From: Antedon mediterranea
Taxonomy: Eukaryota > Echinodermata > Crinoidea > Comatulida > Antedonidae
Length of the DNA stretch: 64,000 nt
Direction of reading: 5' to 3'
Assembly (NCBI RefSeq): GCF_964355755.1
Contig: NC_092678.1
Coordinates: 9,832,922-9,896,921, forward strand
The notes beneath the pieces were generated by a model, which made no database searches, was not told the origin of the DNA, and worked only from the letters and a program-made list of their open reading frames with translations. A program made the position numbers and the translations under genes. Below, piece by piece: positions 1-15,080 of this stretch. Positions within the stretch are counted from its first letter, which is position 1; each line of letters begins with the position of its first letter.

Positions 1-3000
1 TTTTGTGCTCTTTGATGTTTTTGTGTAACCAAGTTTCATCGATATGAACAAAATGGTCTAAAACGTCTCAAAATGCGATTTGAAGGTATTCTGAGCACTT
101 TGGTGTTTTTGGGTGAAAAGTTTTAACGAAATGCTCAAAATGGTCTAAAACGGTTTCTAATGTGATTTTAAGCACTTTGAAGTATTTGTAAAAACAAGTT
201 TCATCGAAATGCACAAAATGGTCTAAAACGTCTCCAAATGCGATTTGAAGCTTTTCTAAGCACTTTGGTGTTTTTATGTTAACAAGTTTTTTCGAAAATC
301 ACAAAATGGTCTAAAACGTCTCCAAATGCGATTTGAAGATATTCTGAGCACTTTGGTGTTTTTATGTTTAAAAGTTTTTTCGAAAATCACAAAATGGTCT
401 AAAACGTCTCCAAATGCGATTTGAAGCTATTCTGTACACTTTGATGTTTTGTGTGAAAAAGTTTTGTCGAAATGCTCAAAATAGTTTAAAACGTTTTTAA
501 AACGATATTAAGCTATTTTGTGCTCTTTGATGTTTTTGTATAACCAAGTTTCATCGAAATGCACAAAATGGTCTAAAACGTCTCCAAATACGATTTGAAG
601 CTTTTCTAAGCACTTTGCTGTTTTTATGTTAACAAGTTTTTTCGAAAATCACAAAATGGTCTAAAACGTCTCCAAATGCGATTTGAAGATATTCTGAGCA
701 CTTTGGTGTTTTTATGTTAAAAAGTTTTTTCGAAAATCACAAAATGGTCTAAAACGTCTCCAAATGCGATTTGAAGATATTCTGAGCACTTTGGTGTTTT
801 TATGTTAAAAAGTTTTTTCGAAAATCACAAAATGGTCTAAAACGTCTCCAAATGCGATTTGAAGCTATTCTGTACACTTTGATATTTTGTGTGAAAAAGT
901 TTTGTCGAAATGCTCAAAATGGTCTAAAACGTTTTTAAAACGATATAAAGCTATTTTGTGCTCTTTGAGGTTTTTGTGTAACCAAGTTTTTTCGAAAATC
1001 ACAAAATGGTCTAAAACGTCTCCAAATGCGATTTGAAGCTTTTCTAAGCACTTTGGTGTTTTTATGTTAACAAGTTTTTTCGAAAATCACAAAATGGTCT
1101 AAAACGTCTCCAAATGCGATTTGAAGCTATTCTGTACACTTTGATGTTTTGTGTGAAAAAAGTTTTGTCGAAATGCTTAAAATGGTCTAAAACGTTTTTA
1201 AAACGATATTAAGCTATTTTGTGCTCTTTGATGTTTTTGTGTAACCAAGTTTTATCGAAATGAACAAAATGGTCTAAAACGTCTCCAAATGCGATTTGAA
1301 GCTTTTCCAAGCACTTTGCTGTTTTTATGTTAACAGGTTTTTTCGAAAATCACAAAATGGTCTAAAACGTCTCAAAATGCGATTTGAAGGTATTCTGAGC
1401 ACTTTGGTGTTTTTGTGTGAAAAGTTTTAACGAAATGCTCAAAATTGTCTAAAACGGTTTCTAATGTGATTTTAAGCACTTTGATGTTTTTGTAAAACCA
1501 AGTTTCATCGAAATGCACAAACTGGTCTAAAACGTCTCCAAATGCGATTTAAAGCTATTCTAGACACTTTGATGTTTTGTGTGAAAAAGTTTTCTCGAAA
1601 TGCTCAAAATGGTCTAAAACGTTTTCCAATACCATATTAAGCTATTTTGTGCAATTTGATGTTTTTGTGTAACCAAGTTTTTTGAAATGCGATTTGAAGA
1701 TATTCTGAGGACTTTGGTGTTTTTATGTTAAAAAGTTTTTTCGAAAATCACAAAATGGTCTAAAACGTCTCCAAATGCGATTTGAAGATATTCTGAGCAC
1801 TTTGGTGTTTTTATGTTAAAAAGTTTTTTCGAAAATCACAAAATGGTCTAAAACGTCTCAAATTACGATATTAAGCTGTTTTGTGCACTTTGATGATTTG
1901 TGTGAAAAGTTTTAACGAAATGCTCAAAATGGTCTAAAACGGTTTCTAATGTGATTTTAAGCACTTTGATGTTTTTATGTAGCCAAGTTTTTTCGAAAAT
2001 CACAAAATGGTCAAAAACGTCTCCAAATGCGATTTGAAGCTTTTCTAAGCACTTTGGTGTTTTTATGTTAACAAGTTTTTTCGAAAATCACAAAATGGTC
2101 TAAAACGTCTTCAAATGCGATTTGAAGATATTCTGAGCACTTTGGTGTTTTTCTGTTAAAAAGTATTTTCGAAAATCACAAAATGGTCTATAACGTCTCC
2201 AAATGCGATTTGAAGCTATTCTGTACACTTTGATGTTTTGTGTGAAAAAGTTTTGTCAAAATGCTCAAAATGGTCTAAAACGTTTTTAAAACGATATTAA
2301 GCTATTTTGTGCTCTTTGATGTGTTTGTATAACCAAGTTTTTTCGAAAATCACAAAATGGTCTAAAACGTCTCCAAATGCGATTTGAAGCTTTTCCAAGC
2401 ACTTTGCTGTTTTTATGTTAACAATTTTTTTCGAAAATCATAAAATGGTCTAAAACGTCTCAAAATGCGATTTGAAGGTATTCTGAGCACTTTGGTGTTT
2501 TTGTGTGAAAAGTTTTAACGAAATGCTCAAAATGGTCTAAAACGGTTCTAATGTGATTTTAAGCACTCTGATGTTTTTGTATAACCAAGTTTCATCGAAA
2601 TGCACAAAATGGTCTAAAACGTCTCCAAATGCGATTTAAAGCTATTCTAGACACTTTGATGTTTTGTGTGAAAAATTTTCTCGAAATGCTCAAAATGGTC
2701 TAAAACGTTTTCCAATACCATATTAAGCTATTTTGTGCAATTTGATGTTTTTGTGTAACCAAGTTTTTTGAAATGCGATTTGAAGATATTCTGAGGACTT
2801 TGGTGTTTTTATGTTAAAAAGTTTTTTCGAAAATCACAAAATGGTCTAAAACGTCTCCAAATGCGATTTGAAGATATTCTGAGCACTTTGGTGTTTTTAT
2901 GTTAAAAAGTTTTTTGGAAAATCACAAAATGGTCTAAAACGACTCCAAATGCGATTTGAAGCTATCCTGTACACTTTGATGTTTTGTGTGAAAAAGTTTT

Positions 3001-3936
3001 GTCGAAATGCTCAAAATGATCTAAAACGTTTTTAAAACGATATTAAGCTATTTTGTGCTCTTTGATGTTTTTGTGTATCCAAGTTTCATCGAAATGAACA
3101 AAATGGTCTAAAACGTTTTTAAATACGATATTAAGCTGTTTTGTGCACTTTGATGATTTGTGTGAAAAGTTTTAACGAAATGCTCAAAATAGTCTAAAAC
3201 GGTTTCTAATGTGATTTTAAGCACTTTGATGTTTTTGTGTAACCAAGTTTTATCGAAATGAACAAAATGGTCTAAAACGTCTCCAAATGCGATTTGAAGC
3301 TTTTCCAAGCACTTTGCTGTTTTTATATTAAGTTTTTTCGAAAATCACACAATGGTCTAAAACGTCTCTAAATGCGATTTGAAGGTATTCTGAGCAATTT
3401 GGTGTTTTTGTGTGAAAAGTTTTAACGAAATGCTCAAAATTGTCTAAAACGGTTTCTAATGTTATTTTAAGCACTTTGATGTTTTTGTAAAACCAAGTTT
3501 CATCGAAATGCACAAAATGGTCTAAAACGTCTCCAAATGCGATTTGAAGCTATTCTGTACACTTTGATGTTTTGTGTGAAAAAAGTTTTGTCGAAATGCT
3601 CAAAATGGTCTAAAACGTTTTTAAAACGATATTAAGCTATTTTGTGCTCTTTGATGTTTTTGTGTAACCAAGTTTTATCGAAATGAACAAAATGGTCTAA
3701 AACGTCTCCAAATGCGATTTGAAGCTTTTCCAAGCACTTTGCTGTTTTTATGTTAACAGGTTTTTTCGAAAATCACAAAATGGTCTAAAACGTCTCAAAA
3801 TGCGATTTGAAGGTATTCTGAGCACTTTGGTGTTTTTGTGTGAAAAGTTTTAACGAAATGCTCAAAATTGTCTAAAACGGTTTCTAATGTGATTTTAAGC
3901 ACTTTGATGTTTTTGTAAAACCAAGTTTCATCGAAA

Positions 3937-6900
3937 TGCACAAAATGGTCTAAAATGTCTCCAAATGCGATTTGAAGCTTTTCCAAGCACTTTGCTGTTT
4001 TTATGTTAACAAGCTTTTTCGAAAATCACAAAATGGTCTAAAACGTCTCCAAATGTGATTTGAAGATATTCTGAGCACTTTGGTGTTTTTATGTTAAAAA
4101 GTTTTTTCGAAAATCACAAAATGGTCTAAAACGTCTCCAAATGCGATTTGAAGATATTCTGAGCACTTTGGTGTTTTTATGTTAAAAAGTTTTTTCGAAA
4201 ATCACAAAATGGTCTAAAACGTCTCCAAATGCGATTTGAAGCTATTCTGTACACTTTGATGTTTTGTGTGAAAAAGTTTTGTCGAAATGCTCAAAATGGT
4301 TTAAAACGTTTTTAAAACGATATTAAGCTATTTTGTGCTCTTTGATGTTTTTGTATAACCAAGTTTCATCGAAATGCACAAAATGGTCTAAAACGTCTCC
4401 AAATACGATTTGAAGCTTTTCCAAGCACTTTGCTGTTTTTATGTTAACAAGTTTTTTCGAAAATCACAAAATGGTCTAAAACGTCTCAAAATGCGATTTG
4501 AAGGTATTCTGAGCACTTTGGTGTTTTTGTGTGAAAAGTTTTAACGAAAAGCTCAAAATGGTCTAAAACGGTTCTAATGTGATTTTAAGCACTTTGATGT
4601 TTTTGTACAACCAAGTTTCATCGAAATGCTCAAAATGGTCTAAAACGTTTTTAAAACGATATTAAGCTATTTTGTGCTCTTTGATGTTTTTGTGTAACCA
4701 AGTTTTTTTCGAAAATCACAAAATGGTCTAAAACGTCTCCAAATGCGATTTGAAGCTTTTCTAAGCACTTTGGTGTTTTTATGTTAACAAGTTTTTTCGA
4801 AAATCGCAAAATGGTCTAAAACGTCTCAAAATGCGATTTGAAGGTATTCTGAGCACTTTGGTGTTTTTGTGTGAAAAGTTTTAACGAAATGCTCAAAATG
4901 GTCTAAAACGGTTTCTAATGTGATTTTAACCACTTTGATGTTTTTGTGTAACCAAGTTCTTTTCGAAAATCACAAAATGGTCTAAAACGTCTCCAAATGC
5001 GATTTGAAGCTTTTCTAAGCACTTTGGTGTTTTTATGTTAACAAGTTTTTTCGAAAATCACAAAATGGTCTAAAACGTCTCAAAATGCGATTTGAAGGTA
5101 TTCTGAGCACTTTGGTGTTTTTGTGTGAAAAGTTTTAACGAAATGCTCAAAATGGTCTAAAACGGTTTCTAATGTGATTTTAACCACTTTGATGTTTTTG
5201 TGTAACCAAGTTTTTTCGAAAATCACAAAATGGTCTAAAACGTCTCCAAATGCGATTTGAAGCTTTTCTAAGCACTTTGGTGTTTTTATGTTAACAAGTT
5301 TTTTCGAAAATCACAAAATGGTCTAAAACGTCTCAAATAGCGATTTGAAGCTATTCTGTACACTTTGATGTTTTGTGTGAAAAAGTTTTGTCGAAATGCT
5401 CAAAATGGTTTAAAACGTTTTTAAAACGATATTAAGCTATTTTGTGCTCTTTGATGTTTTTGTATAACCAAGTTTCATCGAAATGCACAAAATGGTCTAA
5501 AACGTCTCCAAATACGATTTGAAGCTTTTCCAAGCACTTTGCTGTTTTTATGTTAACAAGTTTTTTCGAAAATCACAAAATGGTCTAAAACGTCTCAAAA
5601 TGCGATTTGAAGGTATTCTGAGCACTTTGGTGTTTTTGTGTGAAAAGTTTTAACGAAAAGCTCAAAATGGTCTAAAACGGTTCTAATGTGATTTTAAGCA
5701 CTTTGATGTTTTTGTACAACCAAGTTTCATCGAAATGCTCAAAATGGTCTAAAACGTTTTTAAAACGATATTAAGCTATTTTGTGCTCTTTGATGTTTTT
5801 GTGTAACCAAGTTTTTTTCGAAAATCACAAAATGGTCTAAAACGTCTCCAAATGCGATTTGAAGCTTTTTTAAGCACTTTGGTGTTTTTATGTTAACAAG
5901 TTTTTTCGAAAATCGCAAAATGGTCTAAAACGTCTCAAAATGCGATTTGAATGTATTCTGAGCACTTTGGTGTTTTTGTGTGAAAAGTTTTAACGAAATG
6001 CTCAAAATGGTCTAAAACGGTTTCTAATGTGATTTTAACCACTTTGATGTTTTTGTGTAACCAAGTTCTTTTCGAAAATCACAAAATGGTCTAAAACGTC
6101 TCCAAATGCGATTTGAAGCTTTTCTAAGCACTTTGGTGTTTTTATGTTAACAAGTTTTTTCGAAAATCACAAAATGGTCTAAAACGTCTCAAAATGCGAT
6201 TTGAAGGTATTCTGAGCACTTTGGTGTTTTTGTGTGAAAAGTTTTAACGAAATGCTCAAAATGGTCTAAAACGGTTTCTAATGTGATTTTAACCACTTTG
6301 ATGTTTTTGTGTAACCAAGTTTTTTCGAAAATCACAAAATGGTCTAAAACGTCTCCAAATGCGATTTGAAGCTTTTCTAAGCACTTTGGTGTTTTTATGT
6401 TAACAAGTTTTTTCGAAAATCACAAAATGGTCTAAAACGTCTCAAATAGCGATTTGAAGCTATTCTGTACACTTTGATGTTTTGTGTGAAAAAAGTTTTG
6501 TCGAAATGCTCAAAATGGTCTAAAACGTTTTTAAAACGATATTAAGCTATTTTGTGCTCTTTGATGTTTTTGTGTAACCAAGTTTTATCGAAATGAACAA
6601 AATGGTCTAAAACGTCTCCAAATGCGATTTGAAGCTTTTCCAAGCACTTTGCTGTTTTTATGTTAACAAGTTTTTTCGAAAATCACAAAATGGTCTAAAA
6701 CATCTCCAAATGCGATTTGAAGATATTCTGAGCACTTTGGTGTTTTTATGTTAAAAAGTTTTTTCGAAAATCACAAAATGGTCTAGAACGTCTCCAAATG
6801 CGATTTGAAGCTCTTCTGTACACTTTGATGTTTTGTGTGAAAAAGTTTTGTCAAAATGCTCAAAATGGTCTAAAACGTTTTTAAAACGATATTAAGCTAT

Positions 6901-9900
6901 TTTGTGCTCTTTGATGTTTTTGTATAACCAAGTTTTTTCGAAAATCACAAAATGGTCTAAAACGTCTCCAAATGCGATTTGAAGATATTCTGAGCACTTT
7001 GGTGTTTTTATGTTAAAAAGTTTTTTCGAAAATCACAAAATGGTCTAAAACGTCTCCAAATGCGATTTGAAGATATTCTGAGCACTTTGGTGTTTTTATG
7101 TTAAAAAGTTTTTTCGAAAATCACAAAATGGTCTAAAACGTCTCCAAATGCGATTTGAAGCTATTCTATACACTTTGATGTTTTGTGTTAAAAAGTTTTG
7201 TCGAAATGCTCAAAATGGTTTAAAACGTTTTTAAAACGATATTAAGCTATTTTGTGCTCTTTGATGTTTTTGTGTAACCAAGTTTCATCGAAATGAACAA
7301 AATGGTCTAAAACGTCTCCAAATGCGATTTGAAGCTTTTCCAAGCACTTTGCTGTTTTTATGTTAACAAGTTTTTTCGAAAATCACAAAATTGTCTAAAA
7401 CGTCTCAAAATGCGATTTGAAGGTATTCTGAGCACTTTGGTGTTTTTGTGTGAAAAGTTTTAACGAAAAGCTCAAAATGGTCTAAAACGGTTCTAATGTG
7501 ATTTTAAGCACTTTGATGTTTTTGTACAACCAAGTTTCATCGAAATGCTCAAAATGGTCTAAAACGTTTTTAAAACGATATTAAGCTATTTTGTGCTCTT
7601 TGATGTTTTTGTGTAACCAAGTTTTTTCGAAAATCACAAAATGGTCTAAAACGTCTCCAAATGCGATTTGAAGCTTTTCTAAGCACTTTGGTGTTTTTAT
7701 GTTAACAAGTTTTTTCGAAAATCACAAATGGTCTAAAACGTCTCCAAATGCGATTTGAAGCTATTCTGTACACTTTGATGTTTTGTGTGAAAAGTTTTAA
7801 CGAAATGCTCAAAATTGTCTAAAACGGTTTCTAATGTGATTTTAAGCACTTTGATGTTTTTGTAAAACCAAGTTTCATCGAAATGCACAAAATGGTCTAA
7901 AACGTCTCCAAATGCGATTTGAAGCTTTTCCAAGCACTTTGGTGTTTTTATGTTAACAAGGTTTTTCGAAAATCACAAAATGGTCTAAAACGTCTCCAAA
8001 TGCGATTTGAAGCTTTTCCAAGCACTTTGCTGTTTTTATGTTAACAAGTTTTTTCGAAAATCACAAAATGGTCTAAAACGTCTCAAAATACGATATTAAG
8101 CTGTTTTGTGCACTTTGATGATTTGTGTGAAAAGTTTTAACGAAATGCTCAAAATGGTCTAAAACGGTTTCTAATGTGATTTTAAGCACTTTGATGTTTT
8201 TATGTAGCCAAGTTTTTTCGAAAATCACAAAATGGTCAAAAACGTCTCCAAATGCGATTTGAAGCTTTTCTAAGCACTTTGGTTTTTTTATGTTAACAAG
8301 TTTTTTCGAAAATCACAAAATGGTCTAAAACGTCTTCAAATGCGATTTGAAGATATTCTGAGCACTTTGGTGTTTTTCTGTTAAAAAGTATTTTCGAAAA
8401 TCACAAAATGGCCTAAAACGTCTCCAAATGCGATTTGAAGCTATTCTGTACACTTTGATGTTTTGTGTGAAAAAGTTTTGTCAAAATGCTCAAAATGGTC
8501 TAAAACGTTTTTAAAACGATATTAAGCTATTTTGTGCTCTTTGATGTGTTTGTATAACCAAGTTTTTTCGAAAATCACAAAATGGTCTAAAACGTCTCCA
8601 AATGCGATTTGAAGCTTTTCCAAGCACTTTGCTGTTTTTATGTTAACAATTTTTTTCGAAAATCATAAAATGGTCTAAAACGTCTCCAAATGCGATTTGA
8701 AGCTATTCTGTACACTTTGATGTTTTGTGTGAAAAGTTTTGTCGAAATGCTCAAAATGGTCTAAAACGTTTTTAAAACGATATTAAGCTATTTTGTGCTC
8801 TTTGATGTTTTTGTGTAACCAAGTTTCATCGAAATGAACAAAATGGTCTAAAACGTCTCCAAATGCGATTTGAAGCTTTTCTAAGCACTTTCGTGTTTTT
8901 ATGTTAACAAGTTTTTTCGAAAATCACAAAATGGTCTAAAACGTCTCCAAATGCGATTTGAAGATATTCTGAGCACTTTGCTGTTTTTATGTTAACAAGT
9001 TTTTTCGAAAATCACAAAATGGTCTAAAACGTCTCAAAATGCTATTTGAAGGTATTCTGAGCACTTTGGTGTTTTTGTGTGAAAAGTTTTAACGAAATGC
9101 TCAAAATGGTCTAAAACGGTTCTAATGTGATTTTAAGCACTTTGATGTTTTTGTATAACCAAGTTTCATCGAAATGCTCAAAATGGTCTAAAACGTTTTT
9201 AAAACGATATTAAGCTATTTTGTGCTCTTTGATGTTTTTGTGTAACGAAGTTTCATCGAAATGAACAAAATGGTCTAAAACGTCTCCAAATGCGATTTGA
9301 AGCTTTTCCAAGCACTTTGCTGTTTTTATGTTAACAAGTTTTTTCGAAAATCACAAAATGGCCTAAAACGTCTCAAAATGCGATTTCAAGGTATTCTGAG
9401 CACTTTGGTGTTTTTGTGTGAAAGGTTTTAACGAAATGCTCAAAATGGTCTAAAACGGTTTCTAATGTGATTTTAAGCACTTTGATGTTTTTGTATAACC
9501 AAGTTTCATCGAAATGCACAAAATGGTCTAAAACGTCTCCAAATGCGATTTGAAGCTTTTCTAAGCACTTTGCTGTTTTTATGTTAAAAAGTTTTTTCGA
9601 AAATCACAAAATGGTCTAAAACGTCTCCAAATGCGATTTGAAGATATTCTGAGCACTTTGGTGTTTTTATGTTAAAAAGTTTTTTCGAAAATCACAAAAT
9701 GGTCTAAAACGTCTCCAAATGCGATTTGAAGATATTCTGAGCACTTTGGTGTTTTTATGTTAAAAAGTTTTTTCGAAAATCACAAAATGGTCTAAAACGT
9801 CTCCAAATGCGATTTGAAGCTATTCTGTACACTTTGATGTTTTGTGTGAAAAAGTTTTGTCGAAATGCTCAAAATGGTCTAAAACGTTTTTAAAACGATA

Positions 9901-12400
9901 TTAAGCTATTTTGTGCTCTTTGATGTTTTTGTGTAACCAAGTTTTATCGAAATGAACAAAATGGTCTAAAACGTCTCCAAATGCGATTTGAAGCTTTTCC
10001 AAGCACTTTGCTGTTTTTATGTTAACAAGCTTTTTCGAAAATCACAAAATGGTCTAAAACGTCTCCAAATGCGATTTGAAGATATTCTGAGCACTTTGGT
10101 GTTTTTATGTTAAAAAGTTTTTTCGAAAATCACAAAATGGTCTAAAACGTCTCCAAATGCGATTTGAAGATATTCTGAGCACTTTGGTGTTTTTATGTTA
10201 AAAAGTTTTTTCGAAAATCACAAAATGGTCTAAAACGTCTCCAAATGCGATTTGAAGCTATTCTGTACACTTTGATGTTTTGTGTGAAAAAGTTTTGTCG
10301 AAATGCTCAAAATGGTCTAAAACGTTTTTAAAACGATATTAAGCTATTTTGTGCTCTTTGATGTTTTTGTGTAACCAAGTTTTATCGAAATGAACAAAAT
10401 GGTCTAAAACGTCTCCAAATGCGATTTGAAGCTTTTCCAAGCACTTTGCTGTTTTTATGTTAACAAGTTTTTTCGAAAATCACAAAATGGTCTAAAACGT
10501 CTCAAAATGCGATTTGAAGGTATTCTGAGCACTTTGGTGTTTTTGTGTGAAAAGTTTTAACGAAATGCTCAAAATTGTCTAAAACGGTTTCTAATGTGAT
10601 TTTAAGCACTTTGATGTTTTTGTAAAACCAAGTTTCATCGAAATGAACAAAATGGTCTAAAATGTCTCCAAATGCGATTTGAAGCTTTTCCAAGCACTTT
10701 GCTGTTTTTATGTTAACAAGCTTTTTCGAAAATCACAAAATGGTCTAAAACGTCTCCAAATGCGATTTGAAGATATTCTGAGCACTTTGGTGTTTTTATG
10801 TTAAAAAGTTTTTTCGAAAATCACAAAATGGTCTAAAACGTCTCCAAATGCGATTTGAAGCTCTTCTGTACACTTTGATGTTTTGTGTGAAAAAGTTTAG
10901 TCGAAATGCTCAAAATGGTCTAAAACGTTTTTAAAACGATATTAAGCTATTTTGTGCTCTTTGATGTTTTTGTGTAACCAAGTTTCATCGAAAATCACAA
11001 AATGGTCTAAAACGTCTCCAAATGCGATTTGAAGATATTCTGAGCACTTTGGTGTTTTTATGTTAACAAGTTTTTTCGAAAATCACAAAATGGTCTAAAA
11101 CGTCTCCAAATGCGATTTGAAGATATTCTGAGCACTTTGGTGTTTTTATGTTAAAAAGTTTTTTCTAAAATCACAAAATGGTCTAAAACGTCTCCAAATG
11201 CGATTTGAAGCTATTCTATACACTTTGATGTTTTGTGTTAAAAAGTTTTGTCGAAATGCTCAAAATGGTTTAAAACGTTTTTAAAACGATATTAAGCTAT
11301 TTTGTGCTCTTTGATGTTTTTGTGTAACCAAGTTTCATCGAAATGAACAAAATGGTCTAAAACGTCTCCAAATGCGATTTGAAGCTTTTCCAAGCACTTT
11401 GCTGTTTTTATGTTAACAAGTTTTTTCGAAAATCACAAAATTGTCTAAAACGTCTCAAAATGCGATTTGAAGGTATTCTGAGCACTTTGGTGTTTTTGTG
11501 TGAAAAGTTTTAACGAAAAGCTCAAAATGGTCTAAAACGGTTCTAATGTGATTTTAAGCACTTTGATGTTTTTGTACAACCAAGTTTCATCGAAATGCTC
11601 AAAATGGTCTAAAACGTTTTTAAAACGATATTAAGCTATTTTGTGCTCTTTGATGTTTTTGCGTTACCAAGTTTTTTCGAAAATCACAAAATGGTCTAAA
11701 ACGTCTCCAAATGCGATTTGAAGCTTTTCTAAGCACTTTGGTGTTTTTATATTAACAAGTTTTTTCGAAAATCACAAAATGGTCTAAAACGTCTCAAAAT
11801 GCGATTTGAAGGTATTCTGAGCACTTTGGTGTTTTTGTGTGAAAAGTTTTAACGAAATGCTCAAAATGGTCTAAAACGGTTTCTAATTTGATTTTAACCA
11901 CTTTGATGTTTTTGTGTAACCAAGTTCTTTTCGAAAATCACAAAATGGTCTAAAACGTCTCCAAATGCGATTTGAAGCTTTTCTAAGCACTTTGGTGTTT
12001 TTATGTTAACAAGTTTTTTCGAAAATCACAAAATGGTCTAAAACGTCTCAAAATGCGATTTGAAGGTATTCTGAGCACTTTGGTGTTTTTGTGTGAAAAG
12101 TTTTAACGAAATGCTCAAAATGGTCTAAAACGGTTTCTAATGTGATTTTAACAACTTTGATGTTTTTGTGTAACCAAGTTTTTTCGAAAATCACAAAATG
12201 GTCTAAAACGTCTCCAAATGCGATTTGAAGCTTTTCTAAGCACTTTGGTGTTTTTATGTTAACAAGTTTTTTCGAAAATCACAAAATGGTCTAAAACGTC
12301 TCCAAATGCGATTTGAAGATATTCTGAGCACTTTGGTGTTTTTCTGTTAAAAAGTATTTTCGAAAATCACAAAATGGTCTAAAACGTCTCCAAATGCAAT
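3937..12400. repeat. Segmental satellite block, copy 1 (matches 55.8-64.0 kb)
   Basis: Matches the right end of the window at a constant offset of 51861 bp over most of its length. Examples are the ctcaaatagcg variant at 5331 and 57192 and the ggtctagaac variant at 6780 and 58641. Each copy has its own one-base losses (cacaaatgg near 7727 here, catcgaatgctc near 59400 in the other). The left break lies in the shared box near 3937/55798. The last part is offset by 51599 because about three monomers are missing from the other copy near 63.05 kb. Confidence 0.85.
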
Positions 12401-15080
12401 TTGAAGCTATTCTGTACACTTTGATGTTTTGTGTGAAAAAGTTTTGTCAAAATGCTCAAAATGGTCTAAAACGTTTTTAAAACGATATTAAGCTATTTTG
12501 TGCTCTTTGATGTTTTTGTATAACCAAGTTTTTTCGAAAATCACAAAATGGTCTAAAACGTCTCCAAATGCGATTTGAAGCTTTTCTAAACACTTTGGTG
12601 TTTTTATGTTAACAAGTTTTTTCGAAAATCACAAAATGGTCTAAAACGTCTCCAAATCCGATTTGAAGCTATTCTGTACACTTTGATGTTTTGTGTGAAA
12701 AAGTTTTGTCGAAATGCTCAAAATGGTCTAAAACGTTTTTAAAACGATATTAAGCTATTTTGTGCTCTTTGATGTTTTTGTGTAACCAAGTTTCATCGAT
12801 ATGAACAAAATGGTCTAAAACGTCTCAAAATGCGATTTGAAGGTATTCTGAGCACTTTGGTGTTTTTGGGTGAAAAGTTTTAACGAAAAGCTCAAAATGG
12901 TCTAAAACGGTTCTAATGTGATTTTAAGCACTTTGATGTTTTTGTACAACCAAGTTTCATCGAAATGCTCAAAATGGTCTAAAACGTTTTTAAAACGATA
13001 TTAAGCTATTTTGTGCTCTTTGATGTTTTTGTGTAACCAAGTTTTTTTCGAAAATCTTAAAATGGTCTAAAACGTCTCCAAATGCGATTTGAAGCTTTTC
13101 TAAGCACTTTGGTGTTTTTATGTTAACAAGTTTTTTCGAAAATCACAAAATGGTCTAAAACGTCTCAAAATGCGATTTGAAGGTATTCTGAGCACTTTGG
13201 TGTTTTTGTGTGAAAAGTTTTAACGAAATGCTCAAAATGGTCTAAAACGGTTTCTAATGTGATTTTAACCACTTTGATGTTTTTGTGTGTAACCAAGTTC
13301 TTTTCGAAAATCACAAAATGGTCTAAAACGTCTCCAAATGCGATTTGAAGCTTTTCTAAGCACTTTGGTGTTTTTATGTTAACAAGTTTTTTCGAAAATC
13401 ACAAGATGGTCTAAAACGTCTCAAAATGCGATTTGAAGGTATTCTGAGCACTTTGGTGTTTTTGTGTGAAAAGTTTTAACGAAATGCTCAAAATGGTCTA
13501 AAACGGTTTCTAATGTGATTTTAACCACTTTGATGTTTTTGTGTAACCAAGTTTTTTCGAAAATCACAAAATGGTCTAAAACGTCTCCAAATGCGATTTG
13601 AAGCTTTTCTAAGCACTTTGGTGTTTTTATGTTAACAAGTTTTTTCGAAAATCACAAAATGGTCTAAAACGTCTCCAAATGCGATTTGAAGCTATTCTGT
13701 ACACTTTGATGTTTTGTGTGAAAAAAGTTTTGTCGAAATGCTCAAAATGGTCTAAAACGTTTTTAAAACGATATTAAGCTATTTTGTGCTCTTTGATGTT
13801 TTTGTGTAACCAAGTTTTATCGAAATGAACAAAATGTTCTAAAACGTCTCCAAATGCGATTTGAAGCTTTTCCAAGCACTTTGCTGTTTTTATGTTAAGT
13901 TTTTTCGAAAATCACAAAATGGTCTAAAACGTCTCTAAATGCGATTTGAAGGTATTCTGAGCACTTTGGTGTTTTTGTGTGAAAAGTTTTAACGAAATGC
14001 TCAAAATTGTCTAAAACGGTTTCTAATGTGATTTTAAGCACTTTGATGTTTTTGTAAAACCAAGTTTCATCGAAATGCACAAAATGGTCTAAACCGTCTC
14101 CAAATGCGATTTGAAGCTTTTCCAAGCACTTTGCTGTTTTTATGTTAACAAGCTTTTTCGAAAATCACAAAATGGTCTAAAACGTCTCCAAATGCGATTT
14201 GAAGATATTCTGAGCACTTTGGTGTTTTTATGATAAAAAGTTTTTTCGAAAATCACAAAATGGTCTAAAACGTCTCCAAATGCGATTTGAAGCTTTTCTA
14301 AACACTTTGGTGTTTTTATGTTAACAAGTTTTTTCGAAAATCACAAAATGATCTAAAACGTCTCCAAATCCGATTTGAAGCTATTCTGTACACTTTGATG
14401 TTTTGTGTGAAAAAGTTTTGTCGAAATTCTCAAAATGGTCTAAAACGTTTTTAAAACGATATTAAGCTATTTTGTGCTCTTTGATGTTTTTGTGTAACCA
14501 AGTTTCATCGATATGAACAAAATGGTCTAAAACGTCTCAAAATGCGATTTGAAGGTATTCTGAGCACTTTGGTGTTTTTGGGTGAAAAGTTTTAACGAAA
14601 TGCTCAAAATGGTCTAAAACGGTTTCTAATGTGATTTTAAGCACTTTGAAGTATTTGTAAAAACAAGTTTCATCGAAATGCACAAAATGGTCTAAAACGT
14701 CTCCAAATGCGATTTGAAGCTTTTCTAAGCACTTTGGTGTTTTTATGTTAACAAGTTTTTTCGAAAATCACAAAATGGTCTAAAACGTCTCCAAATGCGA
14801 TTTGAAGATATTCTGAGCACTTTGGTGTTTTTATGTTTAAAAGTTTTTTCGAAAATCACAAAATGGTCTAAAACGTCTCCAAATGCGATTTGAAGCTATT
14901 CTGTACACTTTGATGTTTTGTGTGAAAAAGTTTTGTCGAAATGCTCAAAATGGTTTAAAACGTTTTTAAAACGATATTAAGCTATTTTGTGCTCTTTGAT
15001 GTTTTTGTATAACCAAGTTTCATCGAAATGCACAAAATGGTCTAAAACGTCTCCAAATACGATTTGAAGCTTTTCTAAGC

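Noticed and set aside
3108-3308. Many 60-76 codon minus-strand frames in the satellite (here and about 20 other places)
   Set aside because: They repeat with the monomers and end wherever an 88-bp or 77-bp monomer breaks the frame; several start at non-ATG codons. No sign of real genes.
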